Assembly: GCA_001724265.1 (NCBI GenBank)
Contig: MEDY01000164.1
Location: 1-64,000 of the forward strand
Direction: 5' to 3'
Source of the DNA: Rhizaria sp. SCN 62-66
Lineage: Eukaryota > Rhizaria, unplaced
Length of the DNA stretch: 64,000 nt
Numbering within the stretch: position 1 is the stretch's first letter; every line of letters begins with the position of its first letter. Of the stretch, positions 43,821 to 58,280 are shown piece after piece. Position numbers and translations under genes: made by a program. The notes under the pieces were generated by a model. It ran no database searches and was not told the DNA's origin. It saw only the letters and a program-made list of their open reading frames with translations.

Positions 43821-46800
43821 ATGAGTTCGTCCAAGGGCTCTTCGGAGCACCCCGAGGACGTTCGCGGTTCCGTGGACAAGGTGTACGATGACATCCGTCT
43901 CCGTGCGGCTGACTGCTTCGTCGAGCAGGGCAAGGCGGACAAGTTTCTTAAGCTTCTCGACGAAGTTCAGAACGCCCAAGTGATCGAAGACTTCGTCAAG
44001 GACCCCGAGATTCCGATCCTCTTTATCTTCTATCGCTCCGACAAGCTCTTTGCTTCCTCGTCGTTCCCCACGAACCTGAAGAAGAAGGCGCTGTACTTTA
44101 TGAAGGACAAGCACATCAAGGACTCACTTACTCCGGCGACTCTGCGCGACCACGTTTTGATCAACGAGGTGACTGAGGCGGCACTCAAGAACCTTGCTAT
44201 GATCGCTCAGGTATGTCTTACATCAAGCAAACATATTTGTTCCGTTTGCACCCATTTTCAATTTACAGATAGTATATTGCATATTCTATATGAATAGTTC
44301 TTTTTTTCTCTTCAAAAGTCTCTCTTGCTTTACCGTTACCCCGCTTTCCCTTTGCTCAATCTCTCACAGGAGGTCTACTACCCCCTGCTGGCCAACCCCA
44401 GCAACCGCGAGGGCTGGTCCGGCCCCACGTCCAAGGACATCATGCTCAAGCTCTCCTCCTTCCTCGCCTCGGTCACCATGACCGTGGGCCAGAGTAACGG
44501 CCAGACGATCCTGCCCCCGCCTCCGCCCGAGGCGTTCGACGAGGACAACATCCCCGAGAAGGAACGTGAGCACCTCCTCGAGACGTCGGTCGTGCGCTGG
44601 GCCGAGCGCATGCGCTTCGCCATCGAGCGCACTCCCGAGAGCCTGCAGGACGCGCCCGGTGGCCAGTACCCCGACCCCAGCGCCGAGGTCGACTTCTGGC
44701 TCGCTAAGGCCCAGGACCTCAAGTCACTCGAGGGCCAGCTCGCGTCGCCCACGATGCAGACGGTGTTGACGGCGCTCACGGACTTCAAGTCGCCCTTTGC
44801 GGCACAGCTCAAGGCGCTTGCGGGCGACGTCGAGCGCGCGTACGTGACTGCGGCCGAGAACTACCGCTACCTGCGCGCGCTGCAGTCGCACTTCCGCAAG
44901 ATCCGCAACACGGTCGACTTCCCTACCGTGGTCGATGCGCTGCAGCCGATGATGCACTGCGTGATGCTCGTGTGGAAAACGTGCCCGACGTACAACACCA
45001 CCGAGCGCCTCACCGTGCTTATCCAGGAGGTGTGCAACTCGCTCATCACCGAGGCCGAGAAGTACGTAAACGGCGAGCTCGTTTTCCGCCAGATCGAGGA
45101 CGAGAACGTCACTGACGCCGTGCACCTACTGCGCTCCACCGTCGTCGTCTGCCAGAAGTTTAAGAACGTCTTCTTCAAGTTCCAGGCACGCGCCGCCAAG
45201 GTGCTTCCACCCGCGCAGGCGTGGAATGTCAACACCGCCGTCGTGTTCGAGCGTCTCGACGCGTACCTGCAGCGCTTGGCCGACATCCTCGACTTCTGCA
45301 AGATCGTGCAGGAGTTCAACAAGCTGGAGAAGATCTACATCGGTGGCACCAAGGGTAACCACCTCACTGCGATGGTGCGCCAGATCTTCGCCGACTTCGG
45401 CGCCGCCGTGCGCGACTTCCAGAAGGTTCCTTACGACATCCTCGACGTCACACAGACGCGCTTCGACGACGACTTCTACCAGTACCGCTGCAAGGTCAAG
45501 GAGCTCGACGGGCGCCTCGCCGCCGTGCTGTCCTCTGCGTTCGACGACTCGGCGACGCTGACGGCACAGTTCAAGCTGCTCGACTCGTTCGAGGGCCTGA
45601 TCGAGCGCCCCATCATCAAGGACGAGCTCGACCGCAAGCACAGCCACATGCTGCGCGCGTACCTCGCCGACATCCTCAAGGTGCAGGAACACTTCCACAG
45701 CTACCGCAACACGCCGTTCATCGACAGCAACATGCCTCCCGTGGCCGGCGCAATCGGCTGGTGCCGCTCGCTGCGCAACCGCATCACCGAGCCCCGTGAG
45801 CGCTTGCAGCCGATCCTCGACGCCAACAACACCGAGGAGGCCAAGGAGGTCGTCCACTGCTACGAGGCGACGCTGGCGCAGCTGCTCGCCTACGAGTCTG
45901 CGCAGGTCGACGCATGGACCGCGGCCATCGACACGGTGCAGGAGAAGCTGCGCCAGTCTGTGCTCGCGCGCGAGAAGGACGGCCGCCGTCTCCGCGTCAA
46001 CTTCGACGACATGCTGGTGCGTCTGCTCCGCGAGGTCAAGTACCTCCGCGGGTTTGGCATCCAGGTCTCGCAGCAGGCGGCGCAGATCTACGACAAGTCG
46101 CTCACGTTCCGCCAGCAGATCGGCGCCCTCTCGCAGATCGTTAACATGTACAACGAGATCGTCGACACGCTGCTGCCGTACGAGCAGCCTCTGCTCGAGA
46201 AGGACGTCGCGCACCTCAACGAAGTGCTCGACAAGGGCCTCACCGAGTACCACTGGAAGATCCCCGCCGTGCCCGACTTCATCGCTGAGGCCATGGCCAC
46301 GGTCAAGCAGGTCTACGGCACGGTCAAGGTGATGAAGAACAACTTCGCCTTCATCGAGAAGGTCATCTTCGACTTCGCCAAAGAGCCCCTTGTGGAGCGC
46401 AAGAACAAGAGCATCTCCCCGGCCGACTTCGAGGAGAACATGAAGAAGCTGTGGGAGGCCCGCTACAAGGTGCTTCAGCAGCATCACGAGGTCTTCACGG
46501 CCAAGGTCGACGAGACGCTGAAGACGCTCAACGCCAACAAGACGAGCGGCCACTGGCGCAAGTATATGGAGGCGGTGCAGGAGAAGATCCGCGACGGACT
46601 CGTGCAGACCATCATTAACAGCATCAAGTTCCTCACGGACCAGATCGACCCCGTGGCGATCGAGAAGAACCAGACGCCTCCGATGCTCGAGATCAAGCTT
46701 GGCTTCTACGCCAACGACGTGCTGTTCAACGCCGACGAGTCTTCCTCCACGGCCACCAGCTCCGCCGCCGCCGCCGCTGCCGCCGCCGCCAACAACGGCG

Positions 46801-49800
46801 CCGTTGCTGCTGGCGGCGCCGCTGGGTCTGCGTCTGGCCTGCACAGCTCTGGCGCGGCGGGCGGCAGCAGCAGCGGCTTCGGCCTCTACGGCGGGCTCGC
46901 GCTGGACGAGAAGGGCGCGCGCAAAGCCAAACGTGACGTCTGGCTTTACATCACTGACTGGGTTGAGGGCTTCTTCGAGGTCGGCAACAAGATTTCCCGC
47001 GCCGATAACTCGACCTACATCGGCGAGCTCAAGAAGACCGACTCGATCGGCCGCAACCTGGGCGTGCTGAAGAAGTTCTCCGAGCATAACCAGCGCGAGT
47101 GCGAGGGTCTGCGCCAGGAGTACATGCGCTACGACCACCTCTACAAGCTTGACCGCAACTCCGAGTTCAACAAGTTCCTCCAGGCCGCCATCGCCTCTGC
47201 GAAGCGCGAGTCTGCCGCCAGCAACGAGTTCAAGTCCAACGGCGCTACGGGTTCCAACAACTCCAACAGCAACAGCAACAACAGCGGCGCCTCCGGCCCC
47301 GGCGGCGCCGACGGCGATGACGGCGCCGCCGGCGACGACGACAGCTTCTCTTCTGACTCCGCCGACGTGGCGCTGCCGCTGGACCGCTTCGAGGAGCGCA
47401 TCCAGTACTACAAGATGCTGCAAGCCGAGATCAGCGAGAAGAAGAACGTCGTTGAGGTTGGCTTCCTCAAGATCAACGCCGCGCCCATCAAGCAGGCGCT
47501 GTCGACGCTCGGCGCGCGCTGGATCGCAACCTACACCAGCTACCTCTACAACGAGGTGACCCGCAAGCTCACGCAGGTCGAGTCGCTCATGCGCCAAGTC
47601 TCGGACGGCGTGCAGATCGACGTCCACGATGGCGACTCCGAGACCCTCAAGCGCGTACTCGGCTACATCCACCAGGTCCGCTCTAAGGAGCGCTCGACGA
47701 ACAAGATGTTCGAGCCTCTGCGCGCGGCCGTGGCGGTGCTGAAGAAGCACGGTAAGTCGCTCGACGAGCAGGAGCTCAAGCTGCTGTCCGAAGCGCCCAT
47801 GAAGTGGGAGAGCGTTGTCAACATGGTGTACAAGGTTAAGGAGAAGGTCAACGTTCTGCAGAACGACGAAGTCGACAAGATCAAGCAAAAGGTGGCCAAC
47901 TTCAACCTCGAGCTGCTCGACTTCCGCGAGCAGTTCAAGGACGAGGCCCCGTTCCACTACGAGATCGAGGTGCACGAGGCGTACGACGACATCTACATGT
48001 TCCACCGCCGCATCAACCAGATGGAGGTCAAGGCGGCCAAGCTCACCGACCTCGAAAAGGTCTTTGAGCTCACCGTCTCCAAGCACCTCGAGATCAAGAA
48101 GAACCGCTCCGAGAACAAGCTCCTGAAGCAGATCTGGGACATGGTGGGCATCGTGCGCACCACGTTCGCCGACTGGCGCAAGACGCCCTGGAACAAGATC
48201 GACACCGACGTGCTCATCTCCGAGTCCAACAAGCTCAAGCGCCAGATCGCGCTGCTGTCACCCGAGGTCCGCTCGTGGCCCGTGTACGAGGGCCTGGTTG
48301 CTGAGGTGAAGAACCTGTCAGTGGTGCTGCCCATGGTGGACCTGCTGCACTCGCCCTTCATGCAGGACCGCCACTGGGACCAGATCAAGAAGGCGACGCA
48401 CAAGAACTTCGAGAAGGGCGAGGACTTTTGCCTGGCAGACCTGCTGGAGCTGGAGCTGCACAAGTACGTCGACGACGTCGAGTACATCGTCGAGCTCGCC
48501 AAGAAGGAGTCCAACATCGCGTCGCAGCTGGAGAAGATCGACCTCAAGTGGGTCGGTCTCAAGCTCGACTTCGGCGTCCACCCCAAGAAGGCCGACCTGC
48601 AGGTGATCCACCGCCCCGACGAGATCCTCAGCACGCTCGAGGAGCACATGTCGCAGCTGCAGAACATGCAGGGCCAGGGTAAGTACGTCGAGCACTTCAT
48701 CGACCGCGTGACGATGTGGCAGCAGCGCCTCAACGTCGTCGAGACCGTGCTCAACAACTGGCTCGACGTGCAGAAGAAGTGGGGCTCGCTCGAGCCCATT
48801 TACGTTGGCTCCATGGACATCAAGACCCAGCTGCCCGAGGACTCGAACCGTTTCGAGGAGATCGACGCCACCTGGCGCGACCTCATGCTCCACGCCGCCG
48901 AGACCCCCATGGTCCTCAACGCCTGCCAGGTACGCATTTTAGCAATTGTATCGCGCTATTTCTGAAGCATTCTTATCTTAACTATTTACATTAGCTGTTA
49001 TTCTCTGTTTTCTATCTCTATTTTCAAATTTGCTTTATTTCTCACATATAATGTCTATTTTATCTCCCTTTTTTTTTCGTTTCAGGCTCCTGGTCGCGCC
49101 GAGATGCTCGCGACGCTCAAGATCGGCCTCGAGCAGTGCGAGAAGTCGCTCTACCAGTACCTCGAGATGAAGCGCAAGTCGTTCCCTCGCTTCTATTTCA
49201 TCGCCAACGCGGCCCTGCTTGACATGCTGTCGAGCGGTGACGACCCGCACGCCGTGCAGCGCCACATCTCCGAGTGCTTCGATAACCTCCAGCACCTCGA
49301 GTTCAAGCCGCTTAAGGACGTCGACGCCTCGGCCGACCCCGCGCTCGCCAACAGCGCCAGCAACGGATCTGGCGACTCGCTCGACGGCGGCGCCATCACT
49401 GTCAGCACCGACGACGCCGGCGCCCGCACCAGCTCCGCCTCGTCCTCCAAGCGCGCCGGCTCCGCGTCCACCGGCTCCTCCTTGTCCGCCACTGCTGGCG
49501 GCGCGGCGGGTGCCGTGGCCGCGGTCAAGGAGTACTTGCGCTCGGCGGGCGCGCCGGTCAACTCGCCCGACGAGCCGCTGTCGCGCATCGCTGTCGGCAT
49601 GCACTCGAAGGAGGGCGACGAGTATGTCCCGCTGCATGAGGAGTTCCTGTGCGCCGGCGCCGTCGAGAACTGGCTTACGCGACTTGTGCAGCGCATGCGC
49701 GACACGCTCAAGGACATCCTTGCGCGCGCCAAGTTCACGGCTGACCACTGGGAGATCGAGAAGCCGCGCCACCGCTGGCTCTTTGACTACCCCGCGCAGA

Positions 49801-52800
49801 TTGCGCTGACGGCGAGTCAGATCATCTGGACCGAGGAAGTGGGCTCGCAGTTCGACGCCTTCCAGGACGGCAACGAGCAGGCGATGAAGGACTACTCCAA
49901 GGTACTTGCGATGCGCCTCGAGGAGCTCATCTCGCTCGTTCTCGGCGAGCTCGACCCCTGCGACCGTATCAAGATCATGACGCTCATCACTGTCGACGTT
50001 CACAACCGTGACGTTGTTGCCAAGCTCATCGACCAGAAGGTGACCGAGCCAAACGCCTTCACCTGGCAGTCGCAGATGCGCTACTCTTGGGAGGACCAGG
50101 ATATCACGTCTGAGGCCGCCGAGGGCAAGACCGGCGACGACCTCAAGGAGTGCTACATCAAGGTCGCCGACGGCGCGTGGGCCTACAGCTACGAGTACGT
50201 TGGCAACACCGGCCGCCTCGTCATCACGCCGCTCACTGACCGCTGCTACATCACGCTGACCCAGGCGCTGCGCCTCATCCTCGGTGGCGCGCCCGCCGGC
50301 CCCGCCGGCACGGGTAAGACCGAGACCACGAAGGACCTCGGTCGCGCGTTCGGTCTCCCCGTCTACGTGTTCAACTGCTCTGAGCAGATGTCCGTGCTCT
50401 CGATGAGCGCCATCTTCAAGGGTCTCTCGCAGACTGGCGCGTGGGGCTGCTTCGACGAGTTCAACCGTATCCAGATCGAAGTGCTGTCCGTCATCTCGAC
50501 CCAGGTCGCGACCGTGCTCAACGCTATCCGCGCCAAGCGCGAGGAGTTCGACTTCATGGGCGACATCTGCCGCCTCGTGCCCTCGGTCGGCATGTTCATC
50601 ACCATGAACCCCGGCTACGCGGGTCGTACCGAGCTGCCCGAGAACCTCAAGGCGCTTTTCCGCTCGTGCGCCATGGTTGTGCCCGACATGGACCTCATTT
50701 GCGAAAACATGCTCATGTCCGAAGGCTTCCTTCAGGCGCAGCGCCTCACGAAGAAGTTCGTCACCCTGTACTCGCTCTGCTCTGACCTGCTGTCGAAGCA
50801 GCGCCACTACGACTGGGGTCTCCGTGCCTTTAAGGCCGTTCTGCGCGTTGCCGGCGGCCTCAAGCGCGCAGAGCCCGATGTCGACGAGAACCGCATCCTG
50901 ATGCGTGCGCTGCGTGACTTCAATATCCCCAAGATTGTTGACGAAGACAAGCCCATCTTCAAGCAGCTCATCGACGACCTCTTCCCGGGGCTCGGCAATA
51001 CGGCGCGCAAGTTCGACAAGACGCTCGAGGCCGCGGTGCAGCGCATCGCCGTGCAGAAGCGCAAGCTGCAGGCCGAGGAGAAGTTCGACCGCAAGTGCAT
51101 CGAGCTCTCCGAGCTGCTCGTGATCCGCCACTCCGTCTTCGTCGTCGGCCCGGCGTCCTCCGGCAAGTCCGAGATCTGGAAGACGCTCGCCGACGCTTTC
51201 AACGACCTCGGCAAGGAGACCGTCTACGACGTCATCAACCCCAAGGCCGTGCTGAACCGCGAGCTGTACGGCTGGCTCAGCAAGACCGACTGGCACGACG
51301 GTATCCTGTCGACGATGATGCGTAACATGTCGCACAACAACGCGCCCTACACGGACCAACAGTTCTACAAGTGGATCGTGCTCGACGGTGACATCGACCC
51401 GAACTGGATTGAGTCCGCCAACTCCGTCATGGATGATAACAAGATGCTCACGCTCGTGTCCAACGAGCGTATCCCTCTCACCAAGTCGATGCGGCTTATG
51501 TTCGAGATCTCCAACCTCGATAATGCCACGCCCGCCACCGTCTCCCGTGCGGGTATCCTGTACATCAACGCCTCGGATATCGGCTCCAAGCCTTTCCTTG
51601 ACTCCTGGGTCGAGCAGCGCACCAACGACAAGGAGAAGTCTTCTCTGCTCGCGCTGCTCAACCGCTACACAACCCCGGAGTCGCTGAACGAGATCATGAC
51701 GACGTTCCAGCGCATCATCCCCATCTCGGAGATCAATCTCATCCGCACCATGTGCTACCTTCTCGAGGGCCTGCTCGAGGGCCTCAACGAGAACGCCAAG
51801 GAGCACAAGAAGAAGAACATCGTCCTCACTGCGGCGCAGGAGAAGGAGGCCTTCGAGGCCACCTTCGTCTTCGCCTGCGTGTGGGCGTTCGGTTCGGCCG
51901 TCTTCTCGGACAAGGTCAAGAACTCTCGCTCCGAGTTCTCCGAGTGGTGGAAGCGCGTCTTCACCACGGTCAAGTTCCCGGGCTCCGTTTACGACTACTT
52001 CGTCGACGACAAGGGCAAGCTCACCCCGTGGACCGCGATCCTCAACAACTACGTCCCGCCGCCGGACGCGTACCTCGTCACGCAGGTCTTCGTGCCCACC
52101 GTCGAGTCCGTCCGCCTCCGCTACCTGCTCGACCTGCTGGTGGAGAAGGAGCGCCCGGCCCTGCTCGTCGGCTCGGCCGGCACGGGCAAGACCAAGCTCA
52201 TGATGGAGTACCTCCGCGGGTTGCGCGCGCGCGACGACCGCAAGGTGTTCGCCACAGTCAACATCAACTACTACACTGACGCCAAGGCGCTGCAGAAGAT
52301 CTTCGAGTCGCATATCGAGAAGCGCGCTGGCCGCATCTACGGTCCCCTCGGCAACAAGAAGCTCATCTACTTCATCGACGACCTCAACATGTCCCAGGTC
52401 GACCTATTCGGCACGCAGAGCACTGTGCAGCTCATCAAGCAGCAGATGGATTACGGCTTCTGGTACGACGTGGCGAAGCTGGAGAAGAAGGAGATCCACG
52501 ACGTGCAGTACCTCGCGTGCATGAACCCCACCGCGGGCTCCTTCGTCGTCTCGGACCGCCTCCAGGGCCAGTTCGCTACCTTCGCGGTTATGATGCCCGA
52601 GGTGTCCGAGCTCAAGAGCATCTACGGCACCGTCATGCACCACCACTTCTCCGACTTCACCCTCGGCCAGGAGCGCGAGGTGGTCGAGCTGTGCGAGCCC
52701 CTCGTCAAGGCCACGATCGACCTCTACGACAGCGTCGCGACCAAGTTCCTGCCGTCGACCAAGAAGTTCCACTACCAGTTCAACCTGCGCGACTTGTCGT

Positions 52801-55800
52801 CGATCTTCCAGGGCCTGTGCATGTCCACCTCACGCTCTGGCTACACGCCCGCGATGATGGTGCAGCTGTGGCAGCACGAGTGCGCGCGTGTCTTCTCCGA
52901 CCGCCTCGTTGACGTCAAGGACATCCAGACCTACGACACGCTTGTCGAGTCTCGCATCCGCGACAACTTCCGCAAGTACATCCCTGCCGACGTCGGCGGA
53001 TTGTCTGGCAACGAGCTCGTCGCGCCCATCTTCGCCTCATTCGTGCACAACCCCGAGGCCGGCACTTACCTGCCGGTCGAGGACATGGGTCTGCTCAAGT
53101 CCGTGCTCACGGCCAAGCTGGAGGAGTACAACGCCAGCAACGCAGTCATGAACCTCGAGCTGTTCAACATCGCCATGCAGCACATCTCGCGCATCGTCCG
53201 CATCATCGAGAACCCCCAGGGCAACGCGCTGCTGGTCGGTGTCGGTGGCTCCGGCAAGCAGTCGCTGTGCCGCCTCGCCGCCCACATCTCAGGCTACTCC
53301 GTCGTCCAGCTCTCGGTGTCGCAGGAGTACACGCTCCACGACCTCCGCACCGACCTGCAGGAGCTGTACCGTAAGGCTGGCGTTAAGCGTATCCCTCTGC
53401 TCTTCATGCTGACCGACACGCAGATCCTCGATGACCGCTGGCTCAGCATGATCAACGACCTGCTCTGCTCCGGCAACATCCCCGGGCTGTTTAACGACGA
53501 AGACATGGACGGCATCCTCGCCGCCGTGCGCACTGAGGCCAAGGCAAAGGGCGTGTCGGACTCGCGCGAGAGCCTCACCGAGTTCTTCATCTCGCAGGTC
53601 CGCGCCAACCTGCACGTCGTGCTGTGCTTCTCCCCCGTCGGCGAGGTTTTCCGCGTGCGCTGCCGCAAGTTCCCCGGCATCATCAACTGCACCGTCATCG
53701 ACTGGTTCCACGCCTGGCCGCACGACGCCCTCGTCTCGGTCGCCAAGCGCTTCATGCAGGACATGGAGCTGGGCGGGCCCGACGCGCTCAGCGCGATCGC
53801 GGACCACATGGCGCGCGTGCACATGTCGGTTGACGACGTCTCGGTGCAGTACCGCACGGTGCAGCGCCGGTACAACTACACCACGCCCAAGTCGTTCCTC
53901 GAGCTCATCTCGTTCTACCGCATGCTGCTGGGCGAGAAGCGCTCGGAGCTGATGCGTCAGGTCGCGCGCCTGCAGAAGGGTATCCAGACGCTCAACAACA
54001 CGCACGCCGACGTCGAGCGCCTCAAGGACATGCTCGCGCAGAAGCTCATCGTGGTCGGCGAGAAGAAGGAGGCGACCGAGGAGATCATCGCCAAGATCTC
54101 TGTCGAGCGCAAGAAGGTCGAGGAGCAGCAGGCCATCGCGGCCGTCGAGGCCGGCAAGGCCAAGGCCGTGGCCGAGGTCGCGTCGCGCATCTCCGAGGAG
54201 TGCCGCCGTGACCTCGAGGCCGCGATGCCGATCAAGGAGGCCGCGCTCGAGGCCGTCAAGGTGCTCAAGTCGAACCAGCTCACTGTGCTCAAGAACCTCG
54301 CGAACCCGACTGTTGACATCACGTTTGTCACACAGGCCGTGATGATCATGCGCAACTTCCCCGGCAAGCGCACGTGGGCCAACGCTAAGATCATGATGAA
54401 GGACGTGAACCGCTTCAAGCTCGAGCTCGAGCAGTTCGACGCCACGTCCATCACCGAGGACACGCTCAAGAAGCTCCAGCCCATCCTCCAAAAGGACTTC
54501 TTCACCCCCGAAGGCATGGCTACTAAGTCCGAGGCCGCTGCCAACCTGTGTACCTGGGTTGTCAACATCGTCAAGTACAACGAAGTGTGGAAGATGATCA
54601 AGCCCAAGATGGACGCTGAGGCCGCGGCCAAGGCCGACTACGACGCCGCGGCCGCCAAGCTGCAGATCGTCGAGGACAAGGTCGCCGCCATGCAGGCCAA
54701 GCTCAAGGCCGTCACGGACCAGTTCGAGCGCAAGCTGGCCGAGAAGAACCAGGTCGAGCAGGAGGCGCGTGACTGCCAGGACCGCCTCGCGCTCGCCAAG
54801 CGCCTCGTCGACGGCCTCGCCGACGAGAACACGCGCTGGAACAAGAGCGTCGGCGAGATGACGGAGAAGTCGCGCACGCTGGTCGGCGACGTCATGCTCG
54901 CCGCTTCCTTCGTGTCGTACCTCGGCGCGTTTGACCAGGAGTTCCGCGTGTCGCTGTGGGAGAAGACATGGATGCCCGACCTCGTGGAGAAGCAGATCCC
55001 GCTCACGCCGCGCGTTGACCCCCTGCGCGTGCTCGCCAACGAGTCCGACTTCGCCAAGTGGAAGAACGAAGGACTCGCCGCGGACCGCAGTTCGCTGGAG
55101 AACGGTGCTATCATCACACAGTGCGCGCGCTGGCCGCTGATGATCGACCCGCAGCTGCAGGGCGTGCAGTGGATCCGCGGCCGCGTCAAGGGCCTCATCA
55201 CCACGCAGCAGAACCAGCCCGGCTACATCAACACCGTGGTGCAGGCTATCCAGCAGGGCCACACGCTGCTGCTCGACAACTGCCCTGAGGACCTGGACGC
55301 GACGCTCGACCCCGTGCTGTCGCGCTCCATCATCCAGCGCGGCTCGCGCAAGTTCGTCCGCGTCGGCGCTGATGAAGTTGAGTTCAACGACAATTTCCAG
55401 CTCTACCTGCAATGCAAGCTTGCGAACCCGCACTACCGCCCCGAGATCTTTGCCCAGTGCACGCTGATCAACTTCATCGTCACCGAGAGCGGTCTCGAGG
55501 ACCAACTGCTGGCCATCGTCGTCGATCGCGAGCAGCCCGAGCTCGAGGAGAAGCGCACGTCGCTCGTCCGCGCTATCAACGACTACATGGTGTCGCTGAC
55601 TGACCTCGAGACGGAGATCCTCACGCGCCTCATGGACGCGCCCCCGGACATCCTCTCCGACGTCGGCCTCATCGAGGGCTTGGAGAAGACCAAGAGCGCG
55701 TCGATGGAGATCGAGCTCAAGGTCGCCCAGTCCCGCGACCAGGAGGTGTCGATCAACGCGGCGCGTAACGAGTTCCGCTCCGTCGCCGCCGAGGGCTCGT

Positions 55801-58280
55801 GGCTCTACTTCATCCTCATCCAGCTCAACGCTGTCGACCACATGTACCAGTTCTCGCTCAACGCCTTCGTGTCCTTCTTCCGCAAGGCGATGAACCGCAC
55901 GGCCAAGGTCGACTCGCCGCAGGAGCGCGTGCGTCTGCTGCGCGAGTCGATCCGCATCGTCGTCTTCACCTGGGTCACGCGCGGCCTGTTCGAGCGCCAC
56001 AAGCTTATCTTCTCCTCGCAGCTCTGCTTCAAGCTCATGATGAAGGGCGCGCTGCGCGAGGCGTACAACCCCGACTACTACGACTTCTTTGTCCGCGCGC
56101 CGCGCAAGACCTCGAACACGGAGAAGTGCCTCGACTGGCTTACGCGCCCCTCGTGGGAGGCCATCCTGCACTTGTCCTCGCTCGAGGGCTTCGAGAAGCT
56201 CTCTAAGGAGATGGCCAACTCGCCCAACCGCTTTAAGGAGTGGTACAACAAGCCGCGCCCCGAGGCGGCGCCTCTGCCGCTCGAGTGGCGCAAGCTCGAC
56301 GAGAACGCGCCCTTCATGAAGCTGCTTATCGTGCGCGCGCTGCGCCCCGATCGCATGATCACGGCCATGGAGACGTACGTCGCTAACGCGCTACCTGACG
56401 GCAAGGCTTTCGTCGAGTGCGACGCCGGCAAGTCGTTCCTCGAAGTGCTTTCGTCCTCGCTCGACGACAGCACGACGCAGAACCCCATCTTCTTCATTCT
56501 GTCTCCCGGCGCGGACCCCGTGGCGTCGGTCGAAGTCCTCGCCAAGCGCCAGGGCATGTACGACCACCGTTTCCACCGCGTTGCGCTCGGCCAGGGCCAG
56601 GACATCGTGGCGTCACAGCGCCTCGCCGCGGGCGCACGCGAGGGTCACTGGGTGGTGCTGGAGAACATCCACCTCATGCCGGCCTGGCTTAAGGTGCTGG
56701 AGAAGATGCTCGACGACCTCGACCACGCCGGCACGCACGCCGACTTCCGCGTCTTCCTCTCAGCCGAGCCCGCCGAGTGGATCCCCATCGGCATCCTCGA
56801 GCGCTCACTCAAGCTCACGAGCGAGCCTCCGCAGGGCCTCAAGCAGAACCTCAAGCGTGCTTTCGCGACCTTCGACAAGGAGCACTTTGACTACGTTGAC
56901 AGCAAGGTTAAGAGCATCCTGTTCGGCCTGTGCCACTTCCACTCGATCATCATTGAGCGCTGCAAGTTCGGCCCCAAGGGCTGGAACCGCGTGTACCCGT
57001 TTAACACCGGTGATCTGCTCAACTCTGCCATCGTCATCCAGACGTACCTGGAGGCCGCCAACGCCAACGACGCCGTGCCGTGGAAGGACCTGCGGTACAT
57101 GGTCGGCGAGATCCTCTACGGTGGCCACATCACCGACGACTGGGACCGTCTGTTGTGCGTTACCTACCTCAAGTTCTACCTCCGCGACGAGCTGCTGGAC
57201 GAGATGGAGCTCTACCCCTTCATCGAGGCCAACTCCGAGGACCACTTCCGCTCGCCGCCCATCCTGCCCTACGAGCAGTACTTCGACTACATCGACTCGC
57301 AGCTGCAGAACGAGTCGCCCACGGCGTTCGGCATGCACACCAACGAAGACATCGCCGTCATGACTTCGCAGGCCACTATTCTCTTCAACCGCATCCTCGA
57401 GCTCCAGCCGCCCACCTCCACCACGGGCGCCGCGTCCTCCGAGGCCACGTCGGTGCAGTCGCGCGTCCAGATCGTCGCCGACGGCATCCTCGAGCGCATT
57501 AAGGGCATCAATTTCCACCTCGACGACATTGCGCAGCAGATCGTCGACGAGCGCGGCCCGTTCCAGAACGTATTCCTGCAGGAGTGCGACCGCATGAACA
57601 TTCTGATCCGCGAGATGAATCGCTCGCTGAAGGAGCTCTCACAGGGCCTGGCGGGCGAGCTGCAGATGAGTGAGCGCATGGAGCAGCTCCAGAACGCGCT
57701 CTTCTTCAACCGCGTGCCGCCGTCGTGGGAGAGTCTGGCGTTCCCCTCGGAGCGCGGACTGCTCTCCTGGGTCGAGAACCTCGTCGACCGCGCGTCGCAG
57801 CTCCAGGACTGGACCGAGGAGCCCAGCCAGGTGCCCGTCGTCGTGGCGATCGACAAGCTCTTCAACCCTCAGTCTTTCCTCACGGCCATCATGCAGAAGA
57901 CTGCGCAGAAGCAGAAACTGGAGCTTGACAAGCTCGTAATCCAGACCGAGGTGACTCGCAAGACCCCCGAGGAGGTCGATACGCGCTCGCGCGAGGGCGC
58001 CTACATCACCGGCCTCTACCTCGAGGGCGCGCGCTTCAACGTCACCTCGGGCGTGCTCGAGGACGCCGCGCCGCGCGAGATGTTCTTCACCATGCCTGTC
58101 ATCCAGTGCAAGGCCATCCTCGTCGACAAGATGGAGCGCTCGGGCTTCTACCGCTGCCCCGTGTACAAGACGGAGAAGCGCGGCGGCACCTACGTCTTCA
58201 CCGCCAATCTGCGCACCAAGCAGCCCGCGGAGAAGTGGATCCTCGCCGGCACCACGCTCGTGATGGAAACCGCCGAGTAA
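43821..58280 (+). CDS. Outer-arm axonemal dynein heavy chain, beta class (DNAH9/11/17-like)
   Basis: Exons 43821..44210, 44370..48929 and 49086..58280 join in phase 0 to 4714 aa. This is the ATP-driven motor of ciliary outer dynein arms. The N-terminal tail (DHC_N1) includes EVYYPLLANPSNREGW and YNTTERLTVLIQEVCN. The four P-loops are GPAGTGKT (AAA1, about residue 2055), GPASSGKS (AAA2, about 2338), GSAGTGKT (AAA3, about 2679) and GVGGSGKQ (AAA4, about 3035). The AAA1 block reads VYVFNCSEQM and later WGCFDEFNRI. The stalk and microtubule-binding tip lie at about 3255-3590. Beta class is inferred from VYVFNCSEQM, MVVPDMDLICENML and the C-terminal QSFLTAIMQ and MPVIQCKAI blocks, rather than the gamma-class QGFLTAMRQ type. 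Ala, Ser and Asn inserts (about 918-970, 1078-1130 and 1728-1798) explain the extra length over 4500 aa. GC-rich third positions create long antisense open frames that are not genes. Confidence 0.95.

Noticed and set aside
45126-56171. Very long antisense open frames opposite dynein (minus strand 45126-48086, 49035-52313, 53289-56171; each about 960-1090 codons)
   Set aside because: They are mirror frames produced by GC-rich third positions of dynein codons. Their peptides are Leu/Val/Arg/Glu-rich without any domain, while the plus strand encodes a complete conserved motor.
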